From Mycolicibacterium sp. CH28 (GTDB taxonomy: Bacteria; Actinomycetota; Actinomycetes; Mycobacteriales; Mycobacteriaceae), in NCBI RefSeq assembly GCF_004745805.1, contig NZ_SRLQ01000003.1:310001-374000 (forward strand): a stretch of DNA of 64,000 nucleotides, given 5' to 3'. The notes below the pieces were generated by a model. The model was not told where the DNA came from and ran no database searches. It saw only the letters and a list, made by a program, of their open reading frames with translations. Numbering within the stretch: the stretch's first letter is position 1; every line of letters begins with the position of its first letter. This document shows, one piece after another, positions 17,434 through 27,527 of this stretch. The translations under genes were made by a program, and so were the position numbers.

Positions 17434-18222
17434 TCAGCGCTGGAAGTTGGTGGCCTGCGTGCCGGCCGGGGTTGAACTGTGCGGCTGCTGCGGACGCAAC
17501 GGCGGCGGGACCTCGGCGCGACCCGGTGGCAGCTCACGACGACCGGCCGGGGCCAGCGGGCGGCCCGGGGATGCGTTGCGGCGGCCGGCGGACTGGGTGA
17601 GCGCTGCCGGCTGCGGAAGCGGCGGCAACACCCGCAGCAGGTCATTGAACTGCCGCACGGTGCGCAAGCCCTCGTCCCACTGCGCGCGGGTGGAGGAGAT
17701 CGGCATGGACACGAGCGTCCAGTTCTGCTCGTTCCACATGATCTCGGCACAGTCCGGCGCGGTGTGGGCGAAGGTGACCATCCGACGATCGCAGGCGCGG
17801 CGGGCGGCGTCGAGGTTGCTCGAATAGACCATCCGCGGCCCGATCGCACCGAGCAGCCAGACGTCGCTCTCCCGCGGCTCGGCGATGCCCTTGAGCCGCA
17901 GATCCATCACCACGTTGGTGCCGACCTTGCGGTGCAGGGCAATGACGGTGGCGACCTCTTCGAGATCGAAGATGTACACCGCCTCGCCGCGGATCTGACC
18001 CAGCACCACATTGCGTGCGGTGACATCGCCGACGGTGGACATCACGCCGCGTTTCCAGCGGTCGATGATCTCGGCGGACTCAGGTTCGTAGTCGAACCCG
18101 TGCGACCGCGCCCATGACTTACGGCGGCGGCCCAGACCACGTCGACGACCGAGGTCGACGTACAACAACACGGCCGCACCCACGAAGCAGAGTGCGGACA
18201 GCGTGAACCAGAACGGAACCAT
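17434..18222 (-). CDS. Rv0383c-like single-pass membrane protein
   Basis: A 262-residue protein from ATG 18222 (frame open to 18267). The N-terminus MVPFWFTLSALCFVGAAVLL is one membrane segment, followed by a very basic stop-transfer stretch (GRRRGLGRRRKSW), so the rest probably sits in the cytoplasm. The middle domain (about residues 35-190) has no known catalytic motif. The last 70 residues are rich in Pro, Arg and Ala and probably disordered. Rv0383c has the same place next to clpB and pyrE. The function is unknown. It is the first gene of the SDR-pyrE run and lies downstream of the clpB hairpin, so it probably has its own promoter in 18223-18435. Confidence 0.85.
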   Translation of the reverse strand: MVPFWFTLSALCFVGAAVLLYVDLGRRRGLGRRRKSWARSHGFDYEPESAEIIDRWKRGVMSTVGDVTARNVVLGQIRGEAVYIFDLEEVATVIALHRKVGTNVVMDLRLKGIAEPRESDVWLLGAIGPRMVYSSNLDAARRACDRRMVTFAHTAPDCAEIMWNEQNWTLVSMPISSTRAQWDEGLRTVRQFNDLLRVLPPLPQPAALTQSAGRRNASPGRPLAPAGRRELPPGRAEVPPPLRPQQPHSSTPAGTQATNFQR

Positions 18223-18309
18223 TAGGCCTAAGCGTATCTGTTCATCCGGTGGTTGCGAGAACTCCACCAGGTCACAAGCAGATCACGGGTGTCCCAGCCG
18301 CCGCGCGAG

Positions 18310-18359
18310 CAGACGCAGAATCGCACCCGCGAGCGGCGGATCGTGCGATTCTGCGTCTG
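18310..18359. terminator. 17-bp perfect inverted repeat downstream of clpB
   Basis: Arms 18310-18326 (CAGACGCAGAATCGCAC) and 18343-18359 are perfect complements around a 16-base loop. The hairpin is strong in either orientation and sits about 75 bases after the clpB stop, before the Rv0383c-like start. No T-run follows, as is usual in mycobacteria. It is a likely terminator or RNA 3' end stabiliser, or a dispersed palindromic repeat. Confidence 0.65.
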
Positions 18360-18372
18360 GTCGTCGCAAACT

Positions 18373-18435
18373 CATCCCAACCTGATGGTCTTCGCGCAAG
18401 CGCTCATCCCAACCTGATGGTCTTCGCGCAAGCGC

Positions 18436-18436
<1 letters not shown>
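18373..18436. repeat. two perfect tandem copies of a 32-base unit at the clpB 3' end
   Basis: The unit starting CATCCCAACCTGATGGTC occupies 18373-18404 and is repeated without change at 18405-18436. A third start (CATCCCA) follows at 18437, inside the clpB coding end. The copy boundary coincides with the clpB stop, so this looks like a recent slippage duplication just after the gene. The unit length is not a multiple of three. Confidence 0.9.
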
Positions 18437-21006
<2,570 letters not shown>

Positions 21007-21058
21007 GACACCTCCGTTTCGTCTAGAAAAACTTGTCGAGGTTTACAACGTCGTCAAT

Positions 21059-21079
21059 CTTGAGTCTGTTCCGCTCAAG
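21059..21079. promoter_or_regulatory. HAIR operator for HspR upstream of clpB
   Basis: CTTGAGT-N7-GCTCAAG has one mismatch to the known HAIR consensus CTTGAGT-N7-ACTCAAG. It lies 53 bases before the clpB start, where bound HspR would block the promoter. The same motif occurs before dnaK in this window. Confidence 0.9.
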
Positions 21080-21129
21080 TTTAGCCAATTTGCCGCGCAG
21101 CCCCCAGAGGCTTTTGGCACCAAATTGGC

Positions 21130-22194
21130 TCAAGCCGCGGAGATGCGGGCCCGAATCTCGAAATCCAGGTCGATCGCCTCGGCGACGTAGATGTCCTGGC
21201 TCATCTGATTGCCGCGCATGGTGACCTCGCCTCGTGGGCTGACGTAGGTCAGCCCCACCGCTGCGGCGGTCAGGTCCGTCACCGCCAGCGACCCGGCCCT
21301 CGACACCAGGGCGATCAACAAGGTGATCGCCTCGTAGCAGGATTCGCCGATGCTGTTGAGCGCGGGCGCGGCGGGCCCGTAGGTGCGGTAGTAGTGGGCG
21401 GCGAAGTCCATGCTGGCCGTCGTGTGCAGCGCCTCGAAGTATCCGGCCGCCGCGAACAGCCCTCGATTGCTTTCACTCCCGCTGGCCATCAGCATGTTCT
21501 CCTCGACGTGCGGGCTCAGCCGGGGTACCGCGGCGTCCAGGCCCAGCGCGGCGAACTGCCGGTTGAACATCACTCCGTCGCGCCCGACGAGCAGCAGAAG
21601 CACCCCGGTTGCGCCGCTGACCTCGACATCACGAATGGCCGCAGAGAAGTCCTCGGTGCCCAGCGGCACATACAGCTCCCCCACCAGCGGGTTGCCCCTG
21701 GCACGGGCGTGCCCTGCCGCGGCGGCGCCGGTCTGCCGGGGCCAGACGTAGTCGTTGCCGATCACGATCCAGCGGTCGACGCCGTGCTCGGCCTTCATCC
21801 AGTCCATCGCGGGCAGCAGCTGGCGCGACGGGGTCTCGCCGGTCAGAAACAGCCCCGGGGTGCGCTCCCCACCCTCGTAGAGCGGGCCGTACACGTAGGG
21901 CACCCGCCCGGCCGTGACCCGGGCGATCGCTTGCCGAACCGGCGAGATGTGCCAGCCACTGACCGCGTCGATGGCACCCAGGTCGACGAGACGGGCTATC
22001 TCGGCGGCCACCACTGCGGGCGGGCGACCGCCGTCTACCGGAACGAGCCGCAGCTGGCGACCCAGCAGCCCGGTGGCGGCATTCAGGTCGGTGATGGCCA
22101 GCTCAGCGCATGCCTCACACGACGGTCCATAGATGCCAGCCGGGCCCGAGCGCGGGATCACGAGGGCAACGTTGATCGCGGCTGTGCGCTCCAC
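21130..22194 (-). CDS. AmiC-like substrate-binding sensor protein (nitrile/amide locus)
   Basis: A 354-residue type 1 periplasmic-binding-protein fold of the amide/branched amino acid group (AmiC, FmdD, UrtA). It starts AAINVALVIPRSGPAGIYGP and has two Rossmann-like lobes: residues about 1-120 with DGGRPPAVVAAEIARLV, and about 125-250 with WIVIGNDYVWPR. There is no signal peptide or lipobox and no transporter nearby, so it is probably a cytoplasmic ligand sensor. AmiC of Pseudomonas and NhhC of Rhodococcus nitrile hydratase operons are known relatives with such roles. It is the last gene of the leftward nitrile hydratase run, 75 bases after the MarR gene. It probably senses amide or nitrile, but its output partner (AmiR/NhhD type) is not seen. 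Confidence 0.82.
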   Translation of the reverse strand: MERTAAINVALVIPRSGPAGIYGPSCEACAELAITDLNAATGLLGRQLRLVPVDGGRPPAVVAAEIARLVDLGAIDAVSGWHISPVRQAIARVTAGRVPYVYGPLYEGGERTPGLFLTGETPSRQLLPAMDWMKAEHGVDRWIVIGNDYVWPRQTGAAAAGHARARGNPLVGELYVPLGTEDFSAAIRDVEVSGATGVLLLLVGRDGVMFNRQFAALGLDAAVPRLSPHVEENMLMASGSESNRGLFAAAGYFEALHTTASMDFAAHYYRTYGPAAPALNSIGESCYEAITLLIALVSRAGSLAVTDLTAAAVGLTYVSPRGEVTMRGNQMSQDIYVAEAIDLDFEIRARISAA

Positions 22195-22269
22195 CGTCAG
22201 CCTCCTGCCTCGCGAATGCGACGATCACCATCGTCGGCCAGCCGCGTTACTACCGCGTTGCGCGACCGT

Positions 22270-22734
22270 TCACGGGCTGGAAAAGAGCTCGCCGACGCGG
22301 GCCAGGGTCTCGATGAAGACGGCGGCGTTGTCTTCGCCGAGCTCGTCGACCAGGGCCGCTTTGAGCACCGCTTCCTGTTTGGTCAGGCGGCGCACTTTGG
22401 TCTTGCCCCGCGCCGAGAGATACACCAACACCCGTCTGCGGTCGGTCGCGTCGACCCGGCGTAACACCAGTCCGCCGTCGACGAGCTTGTCGACGATGCG
22501 GGTCAGGGTTGGCGGGGGGATCGACATGGCCGCCGAGATCTCACTCATCGTGAACCCGTCGCCGTTGCGCAGTGCCCCCAGCACCCGCCAGCCCTCGATG
22601 TTGGTGACATCGGAGTCGAGCAAGCCGCTACACAGCGCTTCGGTCCAGCGACGTTCGGCGCGAAAGAACACCTCCGCGATGCTTTCCATGTTGCTGGTCG
22701 AAGTCGGCACCACGTTCCGGGGCTCCTGAGTCAA
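22270..22734 (-). CDS. MarR family transcriptional regulator
   Basis: A 154-residue MarR protein with the winged helix at about residues 45-115 (NIEGWRVLGALRNGDGFTMS, IPPPTLTRIVDKLVDGGLV, wing RRVDATDRRRVLVYLS). Terminal helices for dimerisation are present. It lies between the DUF1097 membrane gene and the AmiC-like sensor gene in the nitrile hydratase run and probably controls that locus. MarR-type NhhD/NitR-like regulators are known from related nitrile clusters. The palindrome at 25191-25203 in the divergent promoter is one candidate site. Confidence 0.88.
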   Translation of the reverse strand: MTQEPRNVVPTSTSNMESIAEVFFRAERRWTEALCSGLLDSDVTNIEGWRVLGALRNGDGFTMSEISAAMSIPPPTLTRIVDKLVDGGLVLRRVDATDRRRVLVYLSARGKTKVRRLTKQEAVLKAALVDELGEDNAAVFIETLARVGELFSSP

Positions 22735-22773
22735 TCGCTTCCAGTTGACAACTATTTTGCGGGACAGAGTATC

Positions 22774-23289
22774 TCACTGCACCGCACGCCGCAGGCCCGT
22801 TCCTTGAGCGATCGCCGCGATCGCGGTGGCACCCCACTCCGAAGCGACGCCGAATCCGGCGCCGACGAGCGCGGTGGTTGCCGCTATCAGGGCAGGGTTG
22901 GACACCCCGGCGGTGGTGATCGGATTACCCGTCGCCGCGATAGTTCCGACGGTCATGGCGAACCCGAAAACGATGGCAGGCGTGGCCGATAGCCAGCTCA
23001 GCCGCGAGACCTGAACCATCGCGAAGCTGCCTACCCCTACCGCGATCGACAACAGCACGGCACTGGCGGTGGTGTGCACCGAATAGAGGGTGCCGCTCGC
23101 GATCGCGATCCCAGTCCAGTTGCACGCGACGGACTTCAGCAGCCCCGGCAATCCCGAGCCGACGAAGAAGAACGACGCCCAGGCCAGGAACAGCACCCAG
23201 ACCGGCAGCTTCCACACGGTGGCGGTCATCAGGGTGGACAGCATGCCCAGCACGCCCACGCTCAGCGAGAGCGCAGAGACCTTCGACAT
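22774..23289 (-). CDS. DUF1097 membrane protein
   Basis: A 171-residue protein with about five membrane segments (LSVGVLGMLSTLMTATVW, LFLAWASFFFVGSGLPGLL, ASAVLLSIAVGVGSFAMV, ATPAIVFGFAMTVGTIA, ALIAATTALVGAGFGVA), matching the DUF1097 style. ATG 23289 is used because GAGGGG lies 8 bases upstream; the frame opens at 23337. It follows the nitrile hydratase activator by 19 bases and precedes the MarR gene. DUF1097 has no firm function. Its place here suggests uptake or release of a nitrile, an amide or urea-like small solute, as an inference only. Confidence 0.8.
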   Translation of the reverse strand: MSKVSALSLSVGVLGMLSTLMTATVWKLPVWVLFLAWASFFFVGSGLPGLLKSVACNWTGIAIASGTLYSVHTTASAVLLSIAVGVGSFAMVQVSRLSWLSATPAIVFGFAMTVGTIAATGNPITTAGVSNPALIAATTALVGAGFGVASEWGATAIAAIAQGTGLRRAVQ

Positions 23290-23308
23290 TTGCGAATTCC
23301 CCTCCGCC

Positions 23309-23674
23309 TCAATGGTCATGGTCGTGATCGTGATCATCGTGGGCCAGCCGCAGCTTCTCGGCTAGGGTTCGCGTTTCCAACTGACCCGCGTCGAAGAATC
23401 GCTTTTCGGCGGCCAGCCGGCAGAACGCCTCACCGAACTGCCGGTAGTAGACCCCCGGGTCACAGGTCTCGTCGATCCCGGAGTCGCCGATCGCCGCGAT
23501 CAGGTGCGCCTTGAATTCGTCCCATTCGAACGCACCGGACTTGCACAGGTGCACGACAAGACCGAAAAGCCTTCCCTGCCAGGGTGCGTCAAAGATCAGC
23601 TCACCGTTGGAGCGAGGCAGTGCGCTGGCACCACCGAGGTCGTCGAATCCGGCCAGATCCAGAGCGGCGGTCAT
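23309..23674 (-). CDS. nitrile hydratase accessory protein (activator) with His-rich tail
   Basis: A 121-residue activator of the small nitrile hydratase chaperone family (P14K/NhlE type), needed to load cobalt into the alpha subunit and for Cys oxidation. It resembles the beta-subunit N-terminal fold: APWQGRLFGLVVHLCKSGAF, EWDEFKAHLIAAI and YYRQFGEAFCRLAAEK. The last ten residues, HDDHDHDHDH, alternate His and Asp, an obvious metal-binding tail that would suit cobalt delivery. ATG 23674 abuts the alpha-subunit stop at 23675, so the order beta-alpha-activator is the standard cobalt-type operon. Confidence 0.92.
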   Translation of the reverse strand: MTAALDLAGFDDLGGASALPRSNGELIFDAPWQGRLFGLVVHLCKSGAFEWDEFKAHLIAAIGDSGIDETCDPGVYYRQFGEAFCRLAAEKRFFDAGQLETRTLAEKLRLAHDDHDHDHDH

Positions 23675-24280
23675 CTAGACGCTCCCCGGGGCCGCGGCCA
23701 GCGCAGTGCCCACCATGGAGTCGCGACTGATCAGCGGGATGAGTTCATCGGCGGTCATGCCTTCGGTTCCGGCCGGGCGCTGCGGTATCACCAGGTAGCG
23801 GATCTCGGCGCTGCTGTCCCAGACGTCGATCTTGATCTCTTCGGGCAGGGCCACTCCGAACTCGGCGAGCACGCTGCGCGGGTCTTTGACCACCCGGGCG
23901 CGGTACTGCGGATACTTGAACCAAGCCGGCGGGATACCAAGCAACGTCCACGGATAGCACGAGCACAGCGTGCAGACCACGACGTTGTGCCGCTCATCGG
24001 TGTTCTCCACCGCCACCATGTGTTCGGTCTGCAGACCGGTGAAACCCATGTCGGCGATGGCCGCGGTGGCATCGCTCAGCAGCCAGTCGCGGAAGTCGGG
24101 TTCGGTCCATGCCCGCGCGACCACCCTGGCGCCGTTGATCGGGCCCATATCGTTCTCGAAGGACGCCACCACAGCGTCGACGGCCTCGTGCTCGGCCAAA
24201 CCCTTCTCGACCATCAACGACTCGAGCGCGTTCACTCGCGCCTCGACGTCAGACAAAGACAGCCAGTCCATTTCGCTCAT
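23675..24280 (-). CDS. nthA: nitrile hydratase alpha subunit, cobalt type
   Basis: The catalytic subunit (201 residues) of nitrile hydratase, which hydrates nitriles to amides in the cytoplasm. The metal claw is CTLCSC at residues 103-108 (VVCTLCSCYPW). Thr in the second position marks the cobalt type; iron enzymes have CSLCSC. Two of the Cys should be oxidised to sulfinic and sulfenic acid. RARVVKDPRSVLAEFG and IPQRPAGTEG are further family blocks. ATG 24280 follows GTAGGAGAG; the frame opens at 24364 inside the beta gene. It lies 11 bases after beta. Confidence 0.96.
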   Translation of the reverse strand: MSEMDWLSLSDVEARVNALESLMVEKGLAEHEAVDAVVASFENDMGPINGARVVARAWTEPDFRDWLLSDATAAIADMGFTGLQTEHMVAVENTDERHNVVVCTLCSCYPWTLLGIPPAWFKYPQYRARVVKDPRSVLAEFGVALPEEIKIDVWDSSAEIRYLVIPQRPAGTEGMTADELIPLISRDSMVGTALAAAPGSV

Positions 24281-24291
24281 CTCTCCTACTC

Positions 24292-24984
24292 TCAGGCCGG
24301 TTCGAGGTAGTTCTCGAACAGATCGGCGTACAGGTTGAAATCTTCGACCGCCTCGGCGCCCCACAGCGCGGTGGAGCTGAACTTCACCATATAGAGCTGA
24401 TGCGGGGTGTCTACCTGCTTGTGCGCGCTATCGGCAGGGTCGTGGAAGGCGCCGTACTGCTTGGCGATCACTCCGGAGGCCCGATTCAGGTAGCCGGGCA
24501 GCCGGTTGTGGGTCACCTCGTTGATATTGCGGACGTTGACCCGGTCACCGACGGCGTAGCGCGGCGGAGCGTCGGCCGGCAGGTCGTGCGGCGTGCCCTT
24601 CCAGAGGATGTCGATCATCTGCTGGGCGAACGGCGAGAGGTCGGCAGGCTTCTCCGGGTGCGGTGTCATCGAGGGCGCGCCCAGCTCCCGCATCCGCTCG
24701 TCGATCTCCTCGTGGGAGATGTACCCCTTGTCGTTGAGCAACTTCTCAACGGAGTACAGCCAGTGCGCGTAGTAGGTGGAGTCCAGATACTCACTCCACT
24801 TCATCAATTCGATACCGTGGCGCTGCTCGTCGAGGTTGAAGGCCCCCTTCGCGATGGCCATCGCGGTCACCGCGTGCATCCGGCCTTCGAACGGGTAGCG
24901 CCAGTCCGGGATTCCCGGCTCGAGGAACTCGACGGCAATGGGGCCTATACCGTCGCGTCCGCCCAGATCGTGTGGACCGTGCAT
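24292..24984 (-). CDS. nthB: nitrile hydratase beta subunit
   Basis: The 230-residue beta subunit, which pairs with alpha and contributes Arg residues that hold the claw. The start MHGPHDLGGRDGIGPI is the family signature, then EPGIPDWRYPFEGRMHAVT and HWLYSVEKLL. The C-terminal SH3-like half has YAVGDRVNVRNI and YMVKFSSTALWG. ATG 24984 fits GGAGAG upstream; ATG 24999 is also in frame. It is the first gene of the leftward run, divergent from cbtB with 253 bases between, so 24985-25237 should hold both promoters. Confidence 0.95.
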   Translation of the reverse strand: MHGPHDLGGRDGIGPIAVEFLEPGIPDWRYPFEGRMHAVTAMAIAKGAFNLDEQRHGIELMKWSEYLDSTYYAHWLYSVEKLLNDKGYISHEEIDERMRELGAPSMTPHPEKPADLSPFAQQMIDILWKGTPHDLPADAPPRYAVGDRVNVRNINEVTHNRLPGYLNRASGVIAKQYGAFHDPADSAHKQVDTPHQLYMVKFSSTALWGAEAVEDFNLYADLFENYLEPA

Positions 24985-25018
24985 ATGCGGTCTCTCCAAT
25001 CATTATTTCGCGTTCTTA

Positions 25019-25215
25019 ATACTTCCATCTGGAACTATGCGCAGTTACCCGGCAGGTCCGCAATCCGTACCCGCCAGGCGTAACACAGGTTTTACGTGTA
25101 CCGCCTCGATTGTTAAACATAGATTTCGTCCTACCCGGACAGGTTCTTACCGGTTGACCCGCCGAGCGGCAGCAGAGTATTCAGATCATGCGCAATATTT
25201 GCGTTTCGGAAGTAT
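25019..25215. promoter_or_regulatory. divergent promoter region with mirrored octamer and a palindrome
   Basis: ATACTTCC at 25019-25026 and its complement GGAAGTAT at 25208-25215 lie 34 and 22 bases before the nitrile hydratase beta and cbtB starts, each pointing the same way relative to its gene. A second element, CGCAA-TAT-TTGCG at 25191-25203, is a perfect arm palindrome and a plausible MarR-type site. The function is inferred from placement only. No cobalamin riboswitch sequence was seen. Confidence 0.4.
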
Positions 25216-25237
25216 CAGACCACCGAGAGGATCCCCA

Positions 25238-25468
25238 ATGTCTTCCACCGCAGGACAGCTGGCCGCGGCGCGCGGCACTCTGCTCGAACTGCCCGACACC
25301 ACCTCAGCCGGCATCGCCCTGCAGCTGACGGTGACCACCGTGCTGGCGCTGATCGCCTTCTACTTCATCGGATTCGACCAGGGTGCAGTTTCGGTCTTCG
25401 GCTCCGACACCCACGTCCACGAGTTCGTCCACGATGCCCGGCATCTGCTCGGCTTCCCCTGCCACTGA
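25238..25468 (+). CDS. cbtB: CbtB, small cobalt-transport subunit
   Basis: A 76-residue single-pass membrane protein of the CbtB family. One hydrophobic segment, IALQLTVTTVLALIAFYFIG, is followed by a His-rich tail DTHVHEFVHDARHLLGFPCH, which should bind cobalt. It works with CbtA, encoded 12 bases downstream. ATG 25238 has GAGAGG upstream. Its place opposite a cobalt-type nitrile hydratase points to metal supply for that enzyme. Confidence 0.9.
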   Translation: MSSTAGQLAAARGTLLELPDTTSAGIALQLTVTTVLALIAFYFIGFDQGAVSVFGSDTHVHEFVHDARHLLGFPCH

Positions 25469-25480
25469 AGGGATTTCCCT

Positions 25481-26206
25481 ATGAACAGAGTCATCGGCCT
25501 CGGCCTGACGGCCGGTCTGGCGAGCGGCCTGGCGTCGTTCGGATTCGCTCGCCTGTGCGTCTCCCCTTTGATTGACGCCGCTATCGACCACGCAGAGGCC
25601 CACCCCCACACCGAGGAGCACGAGGTCTTCACCCGCGCGCTGCAGGAGAACGTCGGCGCCGGGGTCGGCACAGTGATGTTCGCCATCGTGCTCGGCGCAC
25701 TGTTCTCGGTCGCCGTCTCGACGTTGGCGATGCGCGCCGCCCGCCACGGGGTCGCCGCCGACCTGCGGTGGGCCGTCAGCGGCATGGCAGTCGCGGGCTT
25801 CGTCGCCGTCAATGTGGTTCCTGCCGTGTGGTTCCCGGCCAATCCACCCGGCGTCGGATTGGCCGGCACGATCGGCACCCGCACCACCGCCTACCTGATC
25901 CTGCTGGTTGCCTCGGTGGCGCTGGCGATCATCGCCGCCGCGCTGGCGGTGCGGTTGACTCGGCGGCTCGGCGGCTGGGCGGCGACCGCCGTCGCGATCT
26001 GGGGGTATCTGGCCGCGGTGACCGCCGTCGGACTGGCCCTGCCCCATTTCGACGAGGTCACACATGACTTCCCGGCCGGACTGCTGGCCGAGTTCCGGAT
26101 GAATTCTGTTCTGACACAGGGGATCATGTGGCTCGTACTGGGAACGGTGTTCGCGGCGCTGCTACCCCGCGCAATCAACACGAGGATGGCCGATGCGCGC
26201 CGTTGA
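25481..26206 (+). CDS. cbtA: CbtA, cobalt transporter
   Basis: A 241-residue integral membrane protein with about six segments, of the CbtA family (predicted cobalt uptake). It starts MNRVIGLGLTAGLASGLASF, followed by a His-rich loop AIDHAEAHPHTEEHEVF that fits metal binding. Later helices include MAVAGFVAVNVVPAVWFP, whose Pro-rich segment is typical. The stop overlaps the amidase start by 14 bases, so the rightward unit is cbtB-cbtA-amidase. Confidence 0.9.
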   Translation: MNRVIGLGLTAGLASGLASFGFARLCVSPLIDAAIDHAEAHPHTEEHEVFTRALQENVGAGVGTVMFAIVLGALFSVAVSTLAMRAARHGVAADLRWAVSGMAVAGFVAVNVVPAVWFPANPPGVGLAGTIGTRTTAYLILLVASVALAIIAAALAVRLTRRLGGWAATAVAIWGYLAAVTAVGLALPHFDEVTHDFPAGLLAEFRMNSVLTQGIMWLVLGTVFAALLPRAINTRMADARR

Positions 26207-27194
26207 GTTCACCCCGTCCCGCGACCAGTACGTCTGGACGTTCGGCGGCGCCGATCCGGTGATGGAGGTCGCGCCCGGCACCGCGCTGCGGCTATGGACC
26301 GAGGATGCCTTCGCCGGCCGGGTCACCTCCAGCACCGACAAACCCAGTCAGGTTCTCAACACCAAGGAGCTCAACCCCCAGACGGGACCGTTCCACGTCA
26401 CCGGGGCCGAGCCCGGCGACACGCTGGCCCTGCACTTCGTGTCGATCGAGCCGGCGCGGGACTGGGCGGCCTCGACCACCATCCCCCTGTTCGGGGCCCT
26501 CACCGGAACCGACCGCACCGCGACGCTCCAGCCACCATTGCCCGAGCTGGCCTGGATCTATCGCGTCGACCGCAGCCGCGGCACCGCCACCTTCACCGCC
26601 CACGAAAGCGACTTCACCCTCGATCTGCCGCTGGCACCCATGCTGGGCACCGTCGGCGTGGCCCCGGCGCTGCGGGAGGTCCGCACGACGTTGGTGCCGG
26701 ACTACTTCGGCGGGAACATGGACACCCCCGAGCTCCGCGCGGGCACCACCGTCTACCTCGGTGTCAACGTCGAGGGCGCGCTGTTCTCAGTGGGCGACGG
26801 CCATTACCGCCAAGGCGAGGGCGAAACGTGCGGGACCGCGCTGGAGGGCGCGATGCACGTGACCCTGGTCGTCGACCTGATCAAGGGCGGAGCGCCGGCC
26901 TGGCCCCGGTTCGAACACGACGACGCGCTGCTGACCGTGGGCTCGGCGCGCCCACTCGAGGACGCCTGGCGGTGCAGTCAGGTCGAGATGGTGCGCTGGC
27001 TCAGCGAGCTCTACGGCCTGGGCACCATGGACGCCTACCAGCTGTGCAGCCAGCTGTGCCGGTCGCCGCTGGCCAACGTCGTCGACGTCAACTACAGCGC
27101 GGTGACCAAGATCGACAAGGACCTGCTGCCCGCCGCCGTGGCCTACGGCGGCATGCATCGCAAGCTAGCGGCTCTCGGGGCGACCCTGGAGTAA
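26193..27194 (+). CDS. acetamidase/formamidase family amidase
   Basis: A 333-residue enzyme of the FmdA/AmdA family, which hydrolyses short amides to acid and ammonia. Family blocks seen are NPQTGPFHVTGAEPGDTLAL near residue 60, DYFGGNMDTPELRAGTTVYL near 170, and GALFSVGDGHYRQGEGETCGTALE near 195 with the His, Glu and Cys typical of the active site. It is unrelated to amidase-signature enzymes. Coupled to cbtAB and opposite nitrile hydratase, it completes the nitrile to amide to acid route. Confidence 0.92.
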   Translation: MRAVEFTPSRDQYVWTFGGADPVMEVAPGTALRLWTEDAFAGRVTSSTDKPSQVLNTKELNPQTGPFHVTGAEPGDTLALHFVSIEPARDWAASTTIPLFGALTGTDRTATLQPPLPELAWIYRVDRSRGTATFTAHESDFTLDLPLAPMLGTVGVAPALREVRTTLVPDYFGGNMDTPELRAGTTVYLGVNVEGALFSVGDGHYRQGEGETCGTALEGAMHVTLVVDLIKGGAPAWPRFEHDDALLTVGSARPLEDAWRCSQVEMVRWLSELYGLGTMDAYQLCSQLCRSPLANVVDVNYSAVTKIDKDLLPAAVAYGGMHRKLAALGATLE

Positions 27195-27221
27195 CCGGCC
27201 GTTCGAACATATGATCGACCG

Positions 27222-27527
27222 GTGGGTGAGCTGACGTCGATCGGCTACAACGGCCAGCCGGTCCGGTCGCCGTTTCGCCCGGTGCACCCACCGCAGCCGG
27301 TGCTCGTCGACCTGACCGTGCTTTTTCCGAGGGAACCGCACCGAACCGGGCGCTACCACCCGCACGGCCTGCAGATGCACAAGGTCGTCCGGGGCACCCT
27401 GAGCTGCTGGGGGCTGTGCGAGCAGGGCGATTGGTGGGGACTGGTGACCTACGAGATCGCCTACGGCCCGAAACAGCGGGCGGTGACGCACTGGGTCCCG
27501 GCCTGGACGCTCAAGCCGCGCGGCTAG
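27222..27527 (+). CDS. conserved hypothetical protein (101 aa)
   Basis: A 101-residue soluble protein from GTG 27222, not recognised. It contains three Cys/His-rich spots (RYHPHGLQMHK, LSCWGLCEQGDWW) and many aromatic residues, with a conserved-looking core and mycobacterial codon use, so it is probably real. It follows the amidase by 27 bases and overlaps the next gene tail to tail by 4 bases. The role is unknown. Confidence 0.6.
   Translation: MGELTSIGYNGQPVRSPFRPVHPPQPVLVDLTVLFPREPHRTGRYHPHGLQMHKVVRGTLSCWGLCEQGDWWGLVTYEIAYGPKQRAVTHWVPAWTLKPRG

Noticed and set aside
24985..25237. Cobalamin riboswitch before cbtB
   Set aside because: No B12-box-like sequence or matching helices were found; control is more likely by protein.
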